Shown here: positions 1 through 10,500 of the stretch, one piece after another
Layout: each line of letters opens with the position of its first letter
Position numbering within the stretch: position 1 is the stretch's first letter
Position numbers and translations under genes: made by a program
DNA from: Sulfitobacter mediterraneus
GTDB taxonomy: Bacteria; Pseudomonadota; Alphaproteobacteria; Rhodobacterales; Rhodobacteraceae
Assembly: GCF_003054325.1 (NCBI RefSeq)
Contig: NZ_QBKU01000003.1
Location: 62,001 to 126,000 of the forward strand
Reading direction: 5' to 3'
DNA length: 64,000 nucleotides
Notes under the pieces: generated by a model
What the model was told of the DNA's origin: nothing
The model's input: the letters and a program-made list of their open reading frames with translations, nothing else
Database searches by the model: none

Positions 1-1196
1 CGCACCGACGGCAGAATGAACCCCGGCTGCCGGCTTGACCCGTCATAGGCCACCCGCCGCGTGGTGTCGCGGATCTCGGGGTTGGCGAAACGCCGGTCGA
101 TCAGATCGAGATAGGCGAGGGGGGTCATGCCGGGAACATCGGCCACATGCGGTGCGATCTCTTGCTCGATGATTTTGCGCAAGGTCCGCCGGATCAGCGG
201 ATGATCCATCGTCTGGGCGATGGTCTCAATGCCCAGCAGATCTCCGGCGGCGGCGATGATCTGATGACCGCCATTGAGAATGCGCAGCTTCATCGCTTCG
301 AACTGGTGCACATCTTCGCAGAATGTCGCACCAACCTCTTCGAGGGGCGGACGCCCGGCGCAGAAATCATCTTCGATCACCCATTGGCGAAAGTTCTCAT
401 GGGTCACTGGCGCGGCATCGTCGATGCCAAAACCATTGGCCAGCGCCCGCTCGGCGGTGCCAGTGGCCGGAACGATGCAATCGACCATCGAATTTGGAAA
501 ACTGCACTCTGCGGCGATCCAGTCGGCCAGCGCCGGATCAGACATCCGCGCCAGCGACAACACCGTCTGGCGCAGCACATCGCCATTGCTTTGTAGATTA
601 TCACAGCTCATCACCGTGAAGGGGCCGGTCCCTTGGGCGCGGCGCAGCTCAAGCGCGGCAATGATCGCACCAAAGGCGGTGCGCGGGCGGCCGGGATGCG
701 CGGCGTCATGAACGATATCGTCATGGGCTGCATCAAAGCCGCCGGAAGCCGGATCAACGAAATAACCGCCTTCGGTGACCGTGAGTGACACGATGCGGAT
801 TGCGGGATCGGTCATCTTGGTGATCAAGGGGCTGTTGTCTGGGGCCACGGGCAGGAAATCAATCATTGCGCCGGTCACTTCGGCGGACATGCCAGCAGGG
901 TCCAGCTCAATCAAGGTGGTCAGGCAATTCTGCCCCAGCAGGCGCTCACGCTGCGCACCATCGGCGGCACGGACGCCTGCGCCGATGATCGCCCAATCTT
1001 GTGCTTTGCCGATTTGCATCAAGCGGTGCAAATACCATGCCTGATGGGCGCGGTGAAAATTGCCCAGACCGATGTGCACAATCCCCGCTGTCAGCGCCTC
1101 ACGGTTGTAGGTGGGGCGCGCGACCGCATCGGGCAGCGCTGCGAGGGTTTGATCGCTCAGCCGGATCAAACCATTGCCGTTTGCTCCATCTGCCAT
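1..1196 (-). CDS. mtlK: Mannitol 2-dehydrogenase (long-chain polyol dehydrogenase), 3' end off window
   Basis: This gene encodes a long-chain NAD-dependent polyol dehydrogenase that oxidises D-mannitol (and probably D-arabinitol) to the ketose in the cytoplasm. Reading leftward from the ATG at 1196, the protein opens [16 protein letters not shown] and shows the family N-terminal stretch IVHIGLGNFHRAHQAWY (nucleotide-binding fold). Further on come VMSCDNLQSNG and the C-terminal-domain segment LRILNGGHQ, whose spacing matches the mannitol dehydrogenase/fructuronate reductase family. The start is supported by a TGATG overlap with the stop codon of the upstream smoS, implying translational coupling. 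About 398 residues are visible, so only the C-terminal end is missing. The gene order smoE-F-G-K-S-mtlK is that known from Rhodobacter sphaeroides. Exact substrate preference is inferred. Confidence 0.9.
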   Translation of the reverse strand, partial: MADGANGNGLIRLSDQTLAALPDAVARPTYNREALTAGIVHIGLGNFHRAHQAWYLHRLMQIGKAQDWAIIGAGVRAADGAQRERLLGQNCLTTLIELDPAGMSAEVTGAMIDFLPVAPDNSPLITKMTDPAIRIVSLTVTEGGYFVDPASGGFDAAHDDIVHDAAHPGRPRTAFGAIIAALELRRAQGTGPFTVMSCDNLQSNGDVLRQTVLSLARMSDPALADWIAAECSFPNSMVDCIVPATGTAERALANGFGIDDAAPVTHENFRQWVIEDDFCAGRPPLEEVGATFCEDVHQFEAMKLRILNGGHQIIAAAGDLLGIETIAQTMDHPLIRRTLRKIIEQEIAPHVADVPGMTPLAYLDLIDRRFANPEIRDTTRRVAYDGSSRQPGFILPSV

Positions 1197-1969
1197 CAGT
1201 TCATCCATTGGCCGCCATCGACGTTGTAGCATTGCGCCACCACGTACTCCGCCTCGTTACTGGCCAAAAAGACCGCCATACCTGTCAAATCCTCCGCGCG
1301 GCCCATTCGGCCATAAGGGACGCCTGCCGCGACCTCTTGTTTCTTTTGGCCCGGTGCCTTGCCCTCGTATTTGGCAAAGAACGCATCGACTCCGTCCCAG
1401 TGTTCTCCATCCACCACCCCGGGGGAGATCGCATTGACGTTGATCCCGTGTTTGATCAGATCGAGACCGGCCGATTGTGTCAGACTGATCACCGCAGCCT
1501 TGGTTGCGCAGTAGACTGCGACCAATGGTTCCCCGCGGCGTCCGGCCTGACTGGCCATGTTGATGATCCGGCCCTTGATGCCGCATTCGATCATGTGGCG
1601 GGCCACGGCCTGTAGCGTAAACAGCGTGCCACCGACATTGATGTCGAAAACCCGCGCATAGTCAGCGCGGTCAATCTCGACCACGGGCGCGGCAGAAAAG
1701 AGGGCGGCGTTGTTGATCAGAATGTCGATCTGGCCAAAGCGATCGGCGACCTGCGCCACAGCGCTGTCGATGCTGGCCTGCTCGGTCACATCCATCTTTA
1801 CGGCCATGGCCGCATCGCCCAATTCGGCCGCTGCTGTGCGGGCGCGGTCGATGTCGATATCGGCGATGGCCACACGCGCCCCTTCGGTCACGTAAGCCTT
1901 GGCAAAGGCCAGACCGATACCCCGTGCCGCACCCGTGATCAGGGCGTTTTTACCGGCCAGCCGTGTCAT
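1196..1969 (-). CDS. smoS: Sorbitol dehydrogenase, short-chain dehydrogenase family
   Basis: A 257-residue classical short-chain dehydrogenase that would oxidise D-sorbitol (glucitol) to D-fructose and probably galactitol to tagatose with NAD in the cytoplasm. The cofactor motif TGAARGIG is near residues 12-19, NNAA near residue 87, and the catalytic Tyr-Lys pair is in [17 protein letters not shown]. The C-terminus ends VDGGQWMN. Motif wording and length resemble the R. sphaeroides sorbitol dehydrogenase closely. Its ATG overlaps the smoK stop by 4 bp (ATGA), and its stop overlaps the mtlK start, so it is an internal gene of the polyol operon. Substrate is inferred from the operon and the recognised family. 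Confidence 0.9.
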   Translation of the reverse strand: MTRLAGKNALITGAARGIGLAFAKAYVTEGARVAIADIDIDRARTAAAELGDAAMAVKMDVTEQASIDSAVAQVADRFGQIDILINNAALFSAAPVVEIDRADYARVFDINVGGTLFTLQAVARHMIECGIKGRIINMASQAGRRGEPLVAVYCATKAAVISLTQSAGLDLIKHGINVNAISPGVVDGEHWDGVDAFFAKYEGKAPGQKKQEVAAGVPYGRMGRAEDLTGMAVFLASNEAEYVVAQCYNVDGGQWMN

Positions 1970-2970
1970 GCGATGCGCAGCCCCTGCGCGTCAAAGCGGT
2001 GCATGACGTCTTCGCGCGGGGTCAGATGCACGGTGTCGCCATGGCGAAAGCCGACCTCGCCGCCCGCACGGACGGTGATGGTTTCGGCCAGACCCGTGTC
2101 GTGGATATGGAAGAACGTGTCAGAGCCCAGATGTTCGGAAACCCCAACCACACCTTTCCATTCGCCCTTTTTGTCAGACACGGTGATATGTTCGGGGCGG
2201 ATACCGATGGTGGTTGCATCACGCTTGGCCGCCTCCGGCCCGCTGATCAGGTTCATCGTGGGGGAGCCGATAAAGCCCGCCACAAACAGATTGCGGGGAT
2301 TGTGATAAAGCTCAAGCGGGCTGCCGACCTGTTCGATATGTCCCGCCCGCAGCACCACGATCTTGTCCGCCATGGTCATCGCTTCGACCTGGTCGTGGGT
2401 CACGTAAACCATCGTGGTTGCCAGCTTTTTGTGCAGCTCGGAGATTTCCATGCGCATCCCGACCCGCAGTGCGGCATCGAGGTTCGACAAAGGTTCGTCG
2501 AACAGGAACGCAGAAGGTTCGCGCACAATGGCACGGCCAATAGCAACACGCTGGCGCTGACCGCCGGACAACTGGCCGGGCTTGCGATCCAGATAATCGG
2601 CGAGGTTCAGAACCGCAGCCGCCTGATCAACGCGGCGGTCCTGTTCGGCCTTGTCCAGCTTGGCCATCCGCAGCGGAAAGGCGATGTTCTTGCGCACCGA
2701 CATATGTGGATAAAGCGCATAGGATTGAAACACCATCGCCAGCCCGCGTTTGGACGGCGGTACATGAGTGGCGTCATTGCCATCAATGCGGATCTGCCCG
2801 GATGAGATATCCTCAAGCCCGGCAATCAGCCGCAGCAAGGTGGATTTACCGCAACCGGACGGGCCGACAAAAACGGTAAACTCGCCGTCTTCGATGGTCA
2901 GGTCCAAGGGTGGAATAACTTCGACATCGCCAAAGCTTTTCGTGACTTTGTCCAGTGTGATACGTCCCAT
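1966..2970 (-). CDS. smoK: Polyol ABC transporter ATP-binding protein
   Basis: ATPase of the sorbitol/mannitol importer, 334 residues, of the MalK/UgpC type. The Walker A motif GPSGCGKST lies near residues 36-44. The signature LSGGQRQR comes before the Walker B region [12 protein letters not shown], and the switch histidine is in [13 protein letters not shown]. The last ~100 residues form the OB-fold regulatory extension typical of MalK-like proteins (IGIRPEHI). A ribosome site AGGAA precedes the ATG at 2970. It lies 17 bp downstream of smoG and overlaps smoS by 4 bp. It should energise the SmoF/SmoG permease at the inner face of the cytoplasmic membrane. Confidence 0.93.
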   Translation of the reverse strand: MGRITLDKVTKSFGDVEVIPPLDLTIEDGEFTVFVGPSGCGKSTLLRLIAGLEDISSGQIRIDGNDATHVPPSKRGLAMVFQSYALYPHMSVRKNIAFPLRMAKLDKAEQDRRVDQAAAVLNLADYLDRKPGQLSGGQRQRVAIGRAIVREPSAFLFDEPLSNLDAALRVGMRMEISELHKKLATTMVYVTHDQVEAMTMADKIVVLRAGHIEQVGSPLELYHNPRNLFVAGFIGSPTMNLISGPEAAKRDATTIGIRPEHITVSDKKGEWKGVVGVSEHLGSDTFFHIHDTGLAETITVRAGGEVGFRHGDTVHLTPREDVMHRFDAQGLRIA

Positions 2971-2987
2971 AGTCTTTGGTTCCTGTC

Positions 2988-3818
2988 TTATTTCACGGCG
3001 CCGAAGGTCAGACCGCGCACCAGTTGTTTTTGGCTGAACCAGCCCAGAACAAGGATGGGTGCGATCGCCATTGTCGATGCGGCGGAGAGTTTGGCGTAGA
3101 AAAGCCCTTCAGGGCTGGAGTAGCTGGCGATAAACGCGGTCAGCGGCGCGGCCTTGGCAGCGGTCAGGTTGAGTGTCCAGAACGCCTCGTTCCAGGCCAA
3201 GATAAAGTTCAAGAGCAAGGTCGACGCGATGCCGGGGATCGCCATGGGCGTCAGCACATAGAGGATCTCCTCGCGCAAGGTGGCGCCGTCCATACGGGCG
3301 GCCTCAAGGATCTCGCCCGGAATTTCGCGGAAATAAGTGTAAAGCATCCAGACGATGATCGGCAGGTTGATCAGCATCAGCACAATCACCAGACCCAGAC
3401 GGCTGTCGAGCAGGCCAAACTGGATAAAGATCAGGTAGATCGGATACAAAACCCCAACCGCAGGCAACATTTTGGTGGAGAGCATCCACAGCAGGATATC
3501 CTTGGTCCGCTTGGAGGGCACAAAGGCCATCGACCACGCGGCGGGAATGGCGATCATCACGCCCAGAATGGTGGAACCGCCCGCGATGAACACAGAGTTC
3601 CACAAGAACCGCATATAATTAGAGCGTTCCTGCACCACGGTGTAGTTCTCAAGCGTCCAGTCAAAAAACAGGAACAGCGGCGGGTCGTTGATCGCCTGCG
3701 CCTCGGTCTTGAAGCTGGTCAGGATGGTCCAGAGGATCGGAAAGAAGATCAGCAAACCAACGGCCCAAGCCACTGCAGTGTTGATCGCCTTGCGTTGTGA
3801 GGTGACAGAGCGGGCCAT
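2988..3818 (-). CDS. smoG: Polyol ABC transporter permease (MalG type)
   Basis: Inner-membrane permease subunit of 276 residues with about six membrane spans, the first at roughly residues 14-34. The cytoplasmic EAA loop that docks on the ATPase reads [14 protein letters not shown] and lies in the C-terminal half, followed by [12 protein letters not shown]. This is the arrangement of MalG/binding-protein-dependent permeases. The ATG at 3818 has a good upstream site AAAGGAC. It sits between smoF and smoK in the operon and would form the SmoF/SmoG heterodimer that moves sorbitol or mannitol handed over by SmoE. Confidence 0.91.
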   Translation of the reverse strand: MARSVTSQRKAINTAVAWAVGLLIFFPILWTILTSFKTEAQAINDPPLFLFFDWTLENYTVVQERSNYMRFLWNSVFIAGGSTILGVMIAIPAAWSMAFVPSKRTKDILLWMLSTKMLPAVGVLYPIYLIFIQFGLLDSRLGLVIVLMLINLPIIVWMLYTYFREIPGEILEAARMDGATLREEILYVLTPMAIPGIASTLLLNFILAWNEAFWTLNLTAAKAAPLTAFIASYSSPEGLFYAKLSAASTMAIAPILVLGWFSQKQLVRGLTFGAVK

Positions 3819-3884
3819 CAGACAGTCCTTTGGTTGAAAAAGCTGCGGGGCGAGGTGCCGGAACGGGCGGGGGTGCGGTGTGGA

Positions 3885-4751
3885 TCAAGCATCGAGGTTC
3901 TTCCCCACAATCCGCATCAAGAAGATTGCGACGATATTGGCGAGGATGATCGCATAGACACCGCCTGCCGATCCCAAGCCAACGTTCTGGCTTTCCAGCA
4001 CCCGCTGGAAGATCAGATAGGTCAGGGTTTTTGATCCGAAGGCACCGCCGGTGGTCACAAAAATCTCGGCAAAGATCGACAGAAGGAAAATCGTCTGGAT
4101 CAGCACGACAATGGTGATTGCACGCGCCAGATGCGGCAGGATGATGAACCAGAACCGCTTGAGATGCGGTGCGCCGTCCATTTCGGCGGCTTCCAATTGT
4201 TCACTGTCCAGCGACTGGATCGCGGTGAGCAGGATCAGCGTCGCGAAAGGCAACCATTGCCAGCTGACGATCAGGATGATCGAGGGCAGGGAGGCTTGCG
4301 ACAGCCATGAGACCGGATCGGCCCCGAAAAATTTCCAAAGATGCGCAAACAGACCGTTGGTGGGGTCCATAAAGATGTTCTTCCACACCAGCGCAGATAC
4401 GGTGGGCATCACAAAGAAGGGGGCGATCACAAGGATGCGGACAACGCCCTGGCCCCACATCGGCTGATCCAGCAACATTGCCAGCACTACGCCAAGGCAC
4501 ACGGTGATTAGCAGAACGGCACCGACAATGATCAGCGTGGCCTGAATACTGGGCCAGAAGGCGCTGGACGTCACGAAACGGGTGTAGTTGTCAAATCCGG
4601 CCCATCCCAGATCACCGCCGCGCAGGGGCAGGTATTTGCGGAACGAGAACCAAAGCGTCATGGTCAGGGGCACCAACATCCAGCCCAAAAGCAGGATCAC
4701 AGCAGGGGCCATCATAACGCGGGCGGCGGATCTGGATGCTTTGGTGGCCAT
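3885..4751 (-). CDS. smoF: Polyol ABC transporter permease (MalF type)
   Basis: Partner inner-membrane permease, about 288 residues. Hydrophobic spans begin around residue 15 (VMMAPAVILLLGWMLVPL) and the EAA loop reads EAAEMDGAPHLKRFW. I chose the ATG at 4751 because GAGGAAGG lies about ten bases upstream; the reading frame stays open to a TTG at 4781, which has no convincing ribosome site. An intercistronic hairpin separates it from smoE, and 66 bp separate it from smoG. Its role is transport of sorbitol/mannitol across the cytoplasmic membrane together with SmoG and SmoK. Confidence 0.91.
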   Translation of the reverse strand: MATKASRSAARVMMAPAVILLLGWMLVPLTMTLWFSFRKYLPLRGGDLGWAGFDNYTRFVTSSAFWPSIQATLIIVGAVLLITVCLGVVLAMLLDQPMWGQGVVRILVIAPFFVMPTVSALVWKNIFMDPTNGLFAHLWKFFGADPVSWLSQASLPSIILIVSWQWLPFATLILLTAIQSLDSEQLEAAEMDGAPHLKRFWFIILPHLARAITIVVLIQTIFLLSIFAEIFVTTGGAFGSKTLTYLIFQRVLESQNVGLGSAGGVYAIILANIVAIFLMRIVGKNLDA

Positions 4752-4825
4752 TTTGGATACACCTTCCTCGGGGGCGGACAAGCCGCCAGACTAAGATCAG
4801 ACTGGATGAAAAGGTCGTCTAGGTG

Positions 4826-4852
4826 AAGGGCGGCGACCGGGCCGCCGCCCTT
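4826..4852 (-). other. Intercistronic hairpin between smoE and smoF
   Basis: The ten bases AAGGGCGGCG at 4826-4835 pair perfectly with CGCCGCCCTT at 4843-4852 around a 7-base loop. On the leftward transcript no U-run follows, so this does not look like a factor-independent terminator. It sits just after the solute-binding protein gene, where such hairpins commonly protect the upstream mRNA and give the binding protein a higher level than the permeases. That role is inferred. Confidence 0.55.
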
Positions 4853-4870
4853 GCGGGATGTCGGCGCGGC

Positions 4871-6172
4871 TTATTTGTAGCCAGCCGCTTCCATTGCGTC
4901 GTTGGTCAGGGCCTGCGCCTTGGCCAGTGCTTCTTCTACGGTCTGCTGACCGGCATAGGCAGCTGAGAACTCCTGGCTCACGTCTGTTGCGATGCCTGCG
5001 AACTCCGGGATCGCCGCGAACTGCACACCCACATATGGGCTTGGCTCAACGGTGGAGTTGTTAGGATCAGCAGACAGGATCGAATCCAGCGTCATCTGAG
5101 CAAAAGGCACGGCCTGGTAGTTCGGGTTTTCATACAGGGATGTACGTGCGCCCGGAGGAACGTTTGCCCAGCCTTCTTTGCTCGCAACCAGCTCGATGTA
5201 GTCTTTGGATGTGGACCATTCGATGAACTGCAGCGCGGCGTCCTGTTTCTGAGTACCGGCAGGAATGGCCAGCGCCCAAGCCCAGAGCCAGTTGGAGCGT
5301 TTGCCCAGACCGGTGTCCGGTGCCAGCGCAAAACCAACGTGGTCTGCAACGGTGGAATCCTTGCCTGTCACAAAAGAGGCCGCAACTGTGGCGTCGATCC
5401 ACATGCCGCATTTGCCCTGATTGAACAGCGACAGGTTTTCGTTAAACCCGTTTGTTGCATAACCCGCAGGGCCGGATGCATCCATCATACCCTTGAAGAA
5501 GTTGAGCGTGTCGGCCCATGGCTGCGTGTCGAACTGTGCGTTCCAGTCCATATCGAACCAGCGTGCGCCGAAAGAGTTGGACATCGCGGTAATGAACGCG
5601 CCACCTTCGCCCCAACCGGCCTTGCCGCGCAGGCAGATGCCGTTGATCTCATTGTCGCGGTCGGTCATCGCGGCTGCTGCCTTGGCGATGAATTCCCATG
5701 TTGGTGCCTTTGGCATGTCCATGCCAGCCGCTTCCATCAGGTCGGTGCGATACATGATCATGGAGCTTTCGCCATAAAACGGCGCCGCATAAAGCGTGCC
5801 ATCGTGGCTCAGACCGCCGGCCATCGCTGGCAGAATGTCATCGACGTCATATTCAGCGGACAGATTGTCAAGTGGCACCAGCCAACCGTTCGCACCCCAG
5901 ATCGGCGTTTCATACATGCCGATTGTCATGATGTCGAAAGACCCACCCTTGGTGGTGATGTCGGTTGTTACGCGCTGGCGCAGAACGTTTTCTTCCAGCG
6001 TGACCCACTCGACGTTGTGGCCGGTTTTTGCGGTGAAGTCATCGGTCAGACCCTGCATGCGGATCATGTCGCCGTTGTTCACTGTTGCGATGGTGATGGT
6101 GTCGGCGAATGCGCCACCGGCGGTGATCAAAGTGACCGCAGTTGCCGCACGAAATGCGTTTCTCAAAGACAT
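4871..6172 (-). CDS. smoE: Polyol ABC transporter periplasmic binding protein
   Basis: Periplasmic solute-binding protein of about 433 residues that would capture sorbitol and mannitol for SmoFGK. From the ATG at 6172 it opens MSLRNAFRAATAVTLITAGG followed by AFA, a normal Sec signal peptide of about 23 residues, then the mature start DTITIATVNNGDM. Family-1-type extracellular solute-binding wording follows (YAAPFYGESSMIMYRTDL, GMWIDATVAAS). I chose 6172 over an upstream ATG at 6307 because GGGAGGA lies six bases before it and because the extra 45 residues would run through the operator palindrome and hide the signal peptide. First gene of the operon, 89-119 bp from smoF. Confidence 0.92.
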   Translation of the reverse strand: MSLRNAFRAATAVTLITAGGAFADTITIATVNNGDMIRMQGLTDDFTAKTGHNVEWVTLEENVLRQRVTTDITTKGGSFDIMTIGMYETPIWGANGWLVPLDNLSAEYDVDDILPAMAGGLSHDGTLYAAPFYGESSMIMYRTDLMEAAGMDMPKAPTWEFIAKAAAAMTDRDNEINGICLRGKAGWGEGGAFITAMSNSFGARWFDMDWNAQFDTQPWADTLNFFKGMMDASGPAGYATNGFNENLSLFNQGKCGMWIDATVAASFVTGKDSTVADHVGFALAPDTGLGKRSNWLWAWALAIPAGTQKQDAALQFIEWSTSKDYIELVASKEGWANVPPGARTSLYENPNYQAVPFAQMTLDSILSADPNNSTVEPSPYVGVQFAAIPEFAGIATDVSQEFSAAYAGQQTVEEALAKAQALTNDAMEAAGYK

Positions 6173-6240
6173 CCGAATCCTCCCTAAGCTGGATGTTGTG
6201 TGGGCAAAGACTAAGCTGATTGAACAACGGGCGTCAATAA

Positions 6241-6262
6241 AAAATTTACGCGCGTAAATTTT
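6241..6262. promoter_or_regulatory. Perfect 22-bp palindrome, probable LacI-family operator of the polyol operon
   Basis: The arm AAAATTTACGC (6241-6251) is followed directly by its exact reverse complement (6252-6262), with a central CG as LacI-family operators have. It lies about 70 bp upstream of the smoE start and 8 bp before the end of the LacI-type regulator gene. Position and symmetry point to the main operator bound by that regulator in the absence of polyol. Binding itself is inferred. Confidence 0.75.
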
Positions 6263-6270
6263 CCGACCAA

Positions 6271-7302
6271 TTAGGCCGACGCCCTCAACACCAATTGTGC
6301 CTCGCACAGTGTATCGGTCCGTTCCTTGAAGCGCTCTCCGGTTTCGATCAGCTTCAAAAGCCGCTCCACACTGCCTTTGGCCACGCCGTCATAGTCATGA
6401 CCGGCCGTGGTGAGGGACGGGCAAGTGAACCGCGAGAACGGATGATCATCATGCGAGGCCACCCGCAATGCGCAGCCGGCTCCGCGCCCGACGCGCAGAC
6501 CTTTCTCATAGCAGGCAGACAAAAACCCGATCGCCAACCGGTCGTTGCTGCACAAGATGGTGCTGCTGGGCAGGCTGTTGTCCTCAAGCACACGCAAACC
6601 GCCCTGTTTGCCGATCTCCTCAAACTGCCAGCCGGTGCCTTCGACGCGAATAACATGCGGTTCATGCCCCAGCGCCTCCATGTTTTTAACAAAGGCCGCA
6701 CGGCGTTTGTTGGCGTTGGGGTTGGCGGGATTGCGCATCTCGAAAAAGCAGGGCGGCTCGCCCGTTCTGCAAAGATAATCAACAGTTTGCTCAACAAAGC
6801 TTGCGTTGTCAGATCCCACAAATGCCTCGCCCAGCCCTTCAAGGTTACTGTCGAACAGAACGGTAAAAACCTCGTCGCAGAACGCCTCGATGTTGCTGCG
6901 ATCCGAGGCGCGGCCAAGCGGGGCCAATAACACACCCGCCGGTTTGAGCAGCCGTAGGTTGTCAAGGATCTGCCGTTCCAGATCAGGGTCGCCATGGGAG
7001 CTGAACAGTGTCGGCGAATATCCCGCAACGATGCAGCGGGTCTCAATATTCCGGGCAATCTCGGCAAAAAACGGATCGGCAAGATAGGGCACCACAATAC
7101 CAATGTTCTTGGTCAATTTGCGGTTCTGATTCATCGCATAGATGTTCGGCCGATAGTCATATTCCACAAGCGCATCTTCGATCCGCTGGCGGGTGCTGGC
7201 CCGCACACTGTTCGGGTCGTGGAAATACTTGGACACCGTTGGCCGCGACAGCCCGCTGATCTGGGCAAACTCTTCCATATTCTTGATCTTGGTGTCGGAC
7301 AT
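6271..7302 (-). CDS. LacI-family transcriptional regulator of the polyol operon
   Basis: A 343-residue DNA-binding regulator. The N-terminal helix-turn-helix reads MEEFAQISGLSRPTVSKYFH (about residues 9-28), followed by the hinge region and NIGIVVPYLADPFFAEIARNI, the usual start of the periplasmic-binding-protein-like effector domain. The C-terminus (AQLVLRAS) is also family-typical. It lies directly upstream of smoE on the same strand, with the 22-bp palindrome in between, so it is probably the polyol-responsive repressor of smoEFGKS-mtlK. A purine-rich site GAGGGGG precedes the ATG at 7302. The effector (sorbitol, mannitol or a ketose) cannot be read from sequence. Confidence 0.9.
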   Translation of the reverse strand: MSDTKIKNMEEFAQISGLSRPTVSKYFHDPNSVRASTRQRIEDALVEYDYRPNIYAMNQNRKLTKNIGIVVPYLADPFFAEIARNIETRCIVAGYSPTLFSSHGDPDLERQILDNLRLLKPAGVLLAPLGRASDRSNIEAFCDEVFTVLFDSNLEGLGEAFVGSDNASFVEQTVDYLCRTGEPPCFFEMRNPANPNANKRRAAFVKNMEALGHEPHVIRVEGTGWQFEEIGKQGGLRVLEDNSLPSSTILCSNDRLAIGFLSACYEKGLRVGRGAGCALRVASHDDHPFSRFTCPSLTTAGHDYDGVAKGSVERLLKLIETGERFKERTDTLCEAQLVLRASA

Positions 7303-7320
7303 TGCGGCGCCCCCTCAATA

Positions 7321-7379
7321 TTTACCTGCCTCACGTTAGGTGAAAAAGCTTTACGATGTTACTCAAAAATTTACTCGCG
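7321..7379. promoter_or_regulatory. Possible regulator-gene operator half-site and inverted repeat
   Basis: In the intergenic space 7303-7581, AAAATTTACTCGCG at 7366-7379 matches the left 14 bases of the 22-bp palindrome at 6241 with one mismatch, but the right half is not conserved. A second weak inverted repeat, TTTACCT (7321-7327) and AGGTGAA (about 7338-7344), lies closer to the regulator start. Together they suggest autoregulation of the LacI-type gene. I see no other convincing feature in this 279-bp gap, which must also hold the promoter for the rightward gene at 7582. Confidence 0.35.
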
Positions 7380-7581
7380 GCATGTTTTTTGTGTTGGAAG
7401 TCACAAAAATCGCCATTTCGCCTGCAAAACGCGCCTCGGATTTTGCAAATGGTAAGTTTCGGAGGTCAAATTTGAAGTTCTTGCCGCTCGCCTTGCCGGT
7501 TTGCGCCTTGATGATGCTTGTCTGAAATGCAGCCCCAGCCTAGGCTTTGAGCCAGTCAAGCCAAGGGCGGAGCCATCTGCA

Positions 7582-10500
7582 ATGTCGAACGTTCTCTTTA
7601 ATAATGCGCGCGGCGCGGCCAGTTCGTTGCAAATGTCGCCGCCGTTTTCGTTCTCTGATGTCACAATGTCGGTGTTTCCGCTGCGGGCCAGTCTGCCGAG
7701 CCTTGAGAATTTTACCCGAAACTACCTGAACCAAGCGCCTGATCTGGTGCAGTTCCAACCCTTTGTGCCTTTTGTCTATCTGGTCATCCTCGATTACGGT
7801 CGTATGTCGCTTGAGGCCGCCAACATGGGCTGGGTGTCACAGCGCGAGGTCGCCTTTGGCATTCCGCTACGTTGGATGAATGGCGGTGAAACGGGCCCGC
7901 AGTTCCACGATTGGGCGTTTTCTTCGCCGTTTATCTTTGTGGACAACGAATTGTCGATGAGCACCGGCCGCGAGGTTTATGGCTGGCCCAAGCTGCTTGC
8001 GCGGCTGGATCCATCGGTCAGTGAGTGGGTCCATAACCCCCATGGGGCGCGGCGGGTGTTTCAGGTGTCCACCAAGGGCGCAGCAGAGGCCTATGCCGGA
8101 GAAACCAGCGCATATCGGCCATTGCTGAGCGTCTATCAGCATCGCACCGCCGGGTTGCTGGATATGCCGCCCAATCTGGATTCGGTGCTGAAACCATTGG
8201 GGCAAATGTCCTCTTCGGCGGCAGGGTTCATGCGTTTGGGCCGCGATCTGGCGCAGACCTTTGCCGGCATGGCCAGCGACCGGATCACCGGATCGTCGGT
8301 GCTGCCGGATATGATGGATATGGACACCCTCAAGGCGCAGCTGTCCCCCGAACGCCAGAGCGCATGGCGCAGCGCCAAGGATTGGATGCCGGGGATCAAG
8401 GATGCGTTGTGGTCGCTGTTTCCGCGCATGTACGCCAACACGATCAATTTCAAACAGTTCCGCGATGCGGCCAACCCCCACGCCACTTGTTATCAGGCCC
8501 TCACGGCGGCGCGGATGCCGGTCAAGGCCTTCAAACAAGGCGGCTTTCTGGGGCCGCAGAACATGTTGATGGGCCAGCTGGACGGCGGCTTCCGTATTGA
8601 TGTGCATCATCTGGCCGGATTGCCGATTGTCGAAAGCCTTGGCCTTGAGGTCAGCGAAGAGCGCGAGGCAGGGGGCAGTGTTGTGCATACCCTGTCGCCG
8701 GTTGCGCCGTTGTGGATGAAGGTCGATATGACCTATGGCGTGGCCGATACCCTGATCTGGCGCGGGCGCGAGGGCGGCTGGCGTGAGGGCGATGTTCTAA
8801 AGGTCGCGCGGGCTGCATCGGCGGCCAAGCGGGCCGAGGAGCAAAAACAATCCGCAAAGCCGCAAGCAGGGCCAACGCCGCAGACACCTCAGACCGGCGA
8901 TCAAACTGCGCCCCAGCAAACCGCACATGTCCATCACGCGCCGCCCATCGGGACAGATGGCCCCGAAGAATTTGAGGACGGGCAGGGCTTTGACTACATC
9001 CGTGCAATGAACTTTTTCAACACCGCACGCGGCGCAAGCGAGGCGGTGGGCGGTTCGTTTTCGGTGCCCGATGCCTCGGTCCGGGTGCTGCCACTCAAGG
9101 CGGATGCGGCCACGTTGCAAAACTTTGTCCGCGATTACTTGCGCGTTCAGGATTGTATGAAATTCGAGGCCTGGGGTGATTTTGTCTATCTGGTAATCAG
9201 CGATTTCAAACAGATGAATTCCGAGTTGTCGGCGCTGGCCAAACGGCGGGCGCGGGAACTGAGCCTGCTGGTGCCGGTCAAATGCTACAAATGGCATCGT
9301 GACGGCGCCTATCCCACGGATAAACCGGGGGCACAGGGGGAACGGGGCCGCGAGCGGCTGTTGACCACCGGCTTTGTGAGTGCCTTTACCTATGTGGATG
9401 ATGTGGAAACGGCGATCACCGCCAATGAGGTCTTTGGCGTTCCCAGTATGGGGTCCACCATCCGCGCCAGTGAAAACGAATGGCTCAGCCGGGATTATGG
9501 CACCGAACAGACCCAACATGAGATCCTGACCATGTCGGCGCAGGTTCTGCCAGAACTGATGGCAGGGGCGCAGGCGGTTGGCCGGACCTTGGTTGATGTC
9601 ACAACCCACCAACCGCATCATCCGGCGGTGCAGGAAACACAGGACGAATCCGTCAATCGCTGGCTTGGGGTCTTGGCCAATGATCTGGCCACCAAATACC
9701 GCGAGGCGGGTCTGTCGTCGCGGCCAGATATGGACCCCGACCTTGAAGAGAGAATAGACGAGGGCGTCTGTGCCGCTCAGGGCTTCGCGCTCAAGATCCT
9801 CGGCGGGGACAACGCGCTCAATCAATTTTCGCTCAAACAATTCCGCGACAGCCACGACACCAACAATGCCTGTTATCAGGGCCTGATCCTGCGGCGGCAC
9901 CAGATTTTGAAACTCAATGATTTCCGCGAGATAGACGCGCCGCTTCATGTATCTATCACCGATTATCCGACCCAGCCGATTACCGAAATTCTGGGGCTGA
10001 AACCCAAATTCAGCTATCCGGGCAAAGATCGTCTGGTCAAAGTGTTTGAGGCCGTGCGCCCGTTTTCATTGAACGCCGATCTGCGGCGCGGCACGGGTGT
10101 GACTTTGTTTGAGCGGGTGGGCAGCGAGCGCTGGCATCAGGTCGACATCACCGAACAGATGTTTGGATGGCGCAAGATCGAGATCGACCAGATCGAGGCC
10201 TTCGTGGACAGCATCGGCAAGGAGGAAAAGATCGAGCTGGCCTATGCCCGCCACGTCCCCGGCAGCGGCATCACCACTGAAAAGCGGCCCGGCCGGGTGG
10301 GGCAGAAATACCTGCGTTTGTGGTACGAAAAGCGGGTGCAGCGCGGCCATGTCAGCAGTGTGTTCATCCGCCAGCGGTCCCATCCCGAAGGGGTCAAGGT
10401 TCTAACCGATGCGGAGCGGCTGAATGCGCCGCGCCGGGCAGACGGTCTGGACGTGGCGGCATGGAACGCGCAGATGGTGCCGTTCGAGACCGGCTTTGCC

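Noticed and set aside
1963-2805. Long rightward open frame of 280 codons
   Set aside because: It lies antisense to smoK, whose motifs are unmistakable; such mirrored frames are common in GC-rich DNA.
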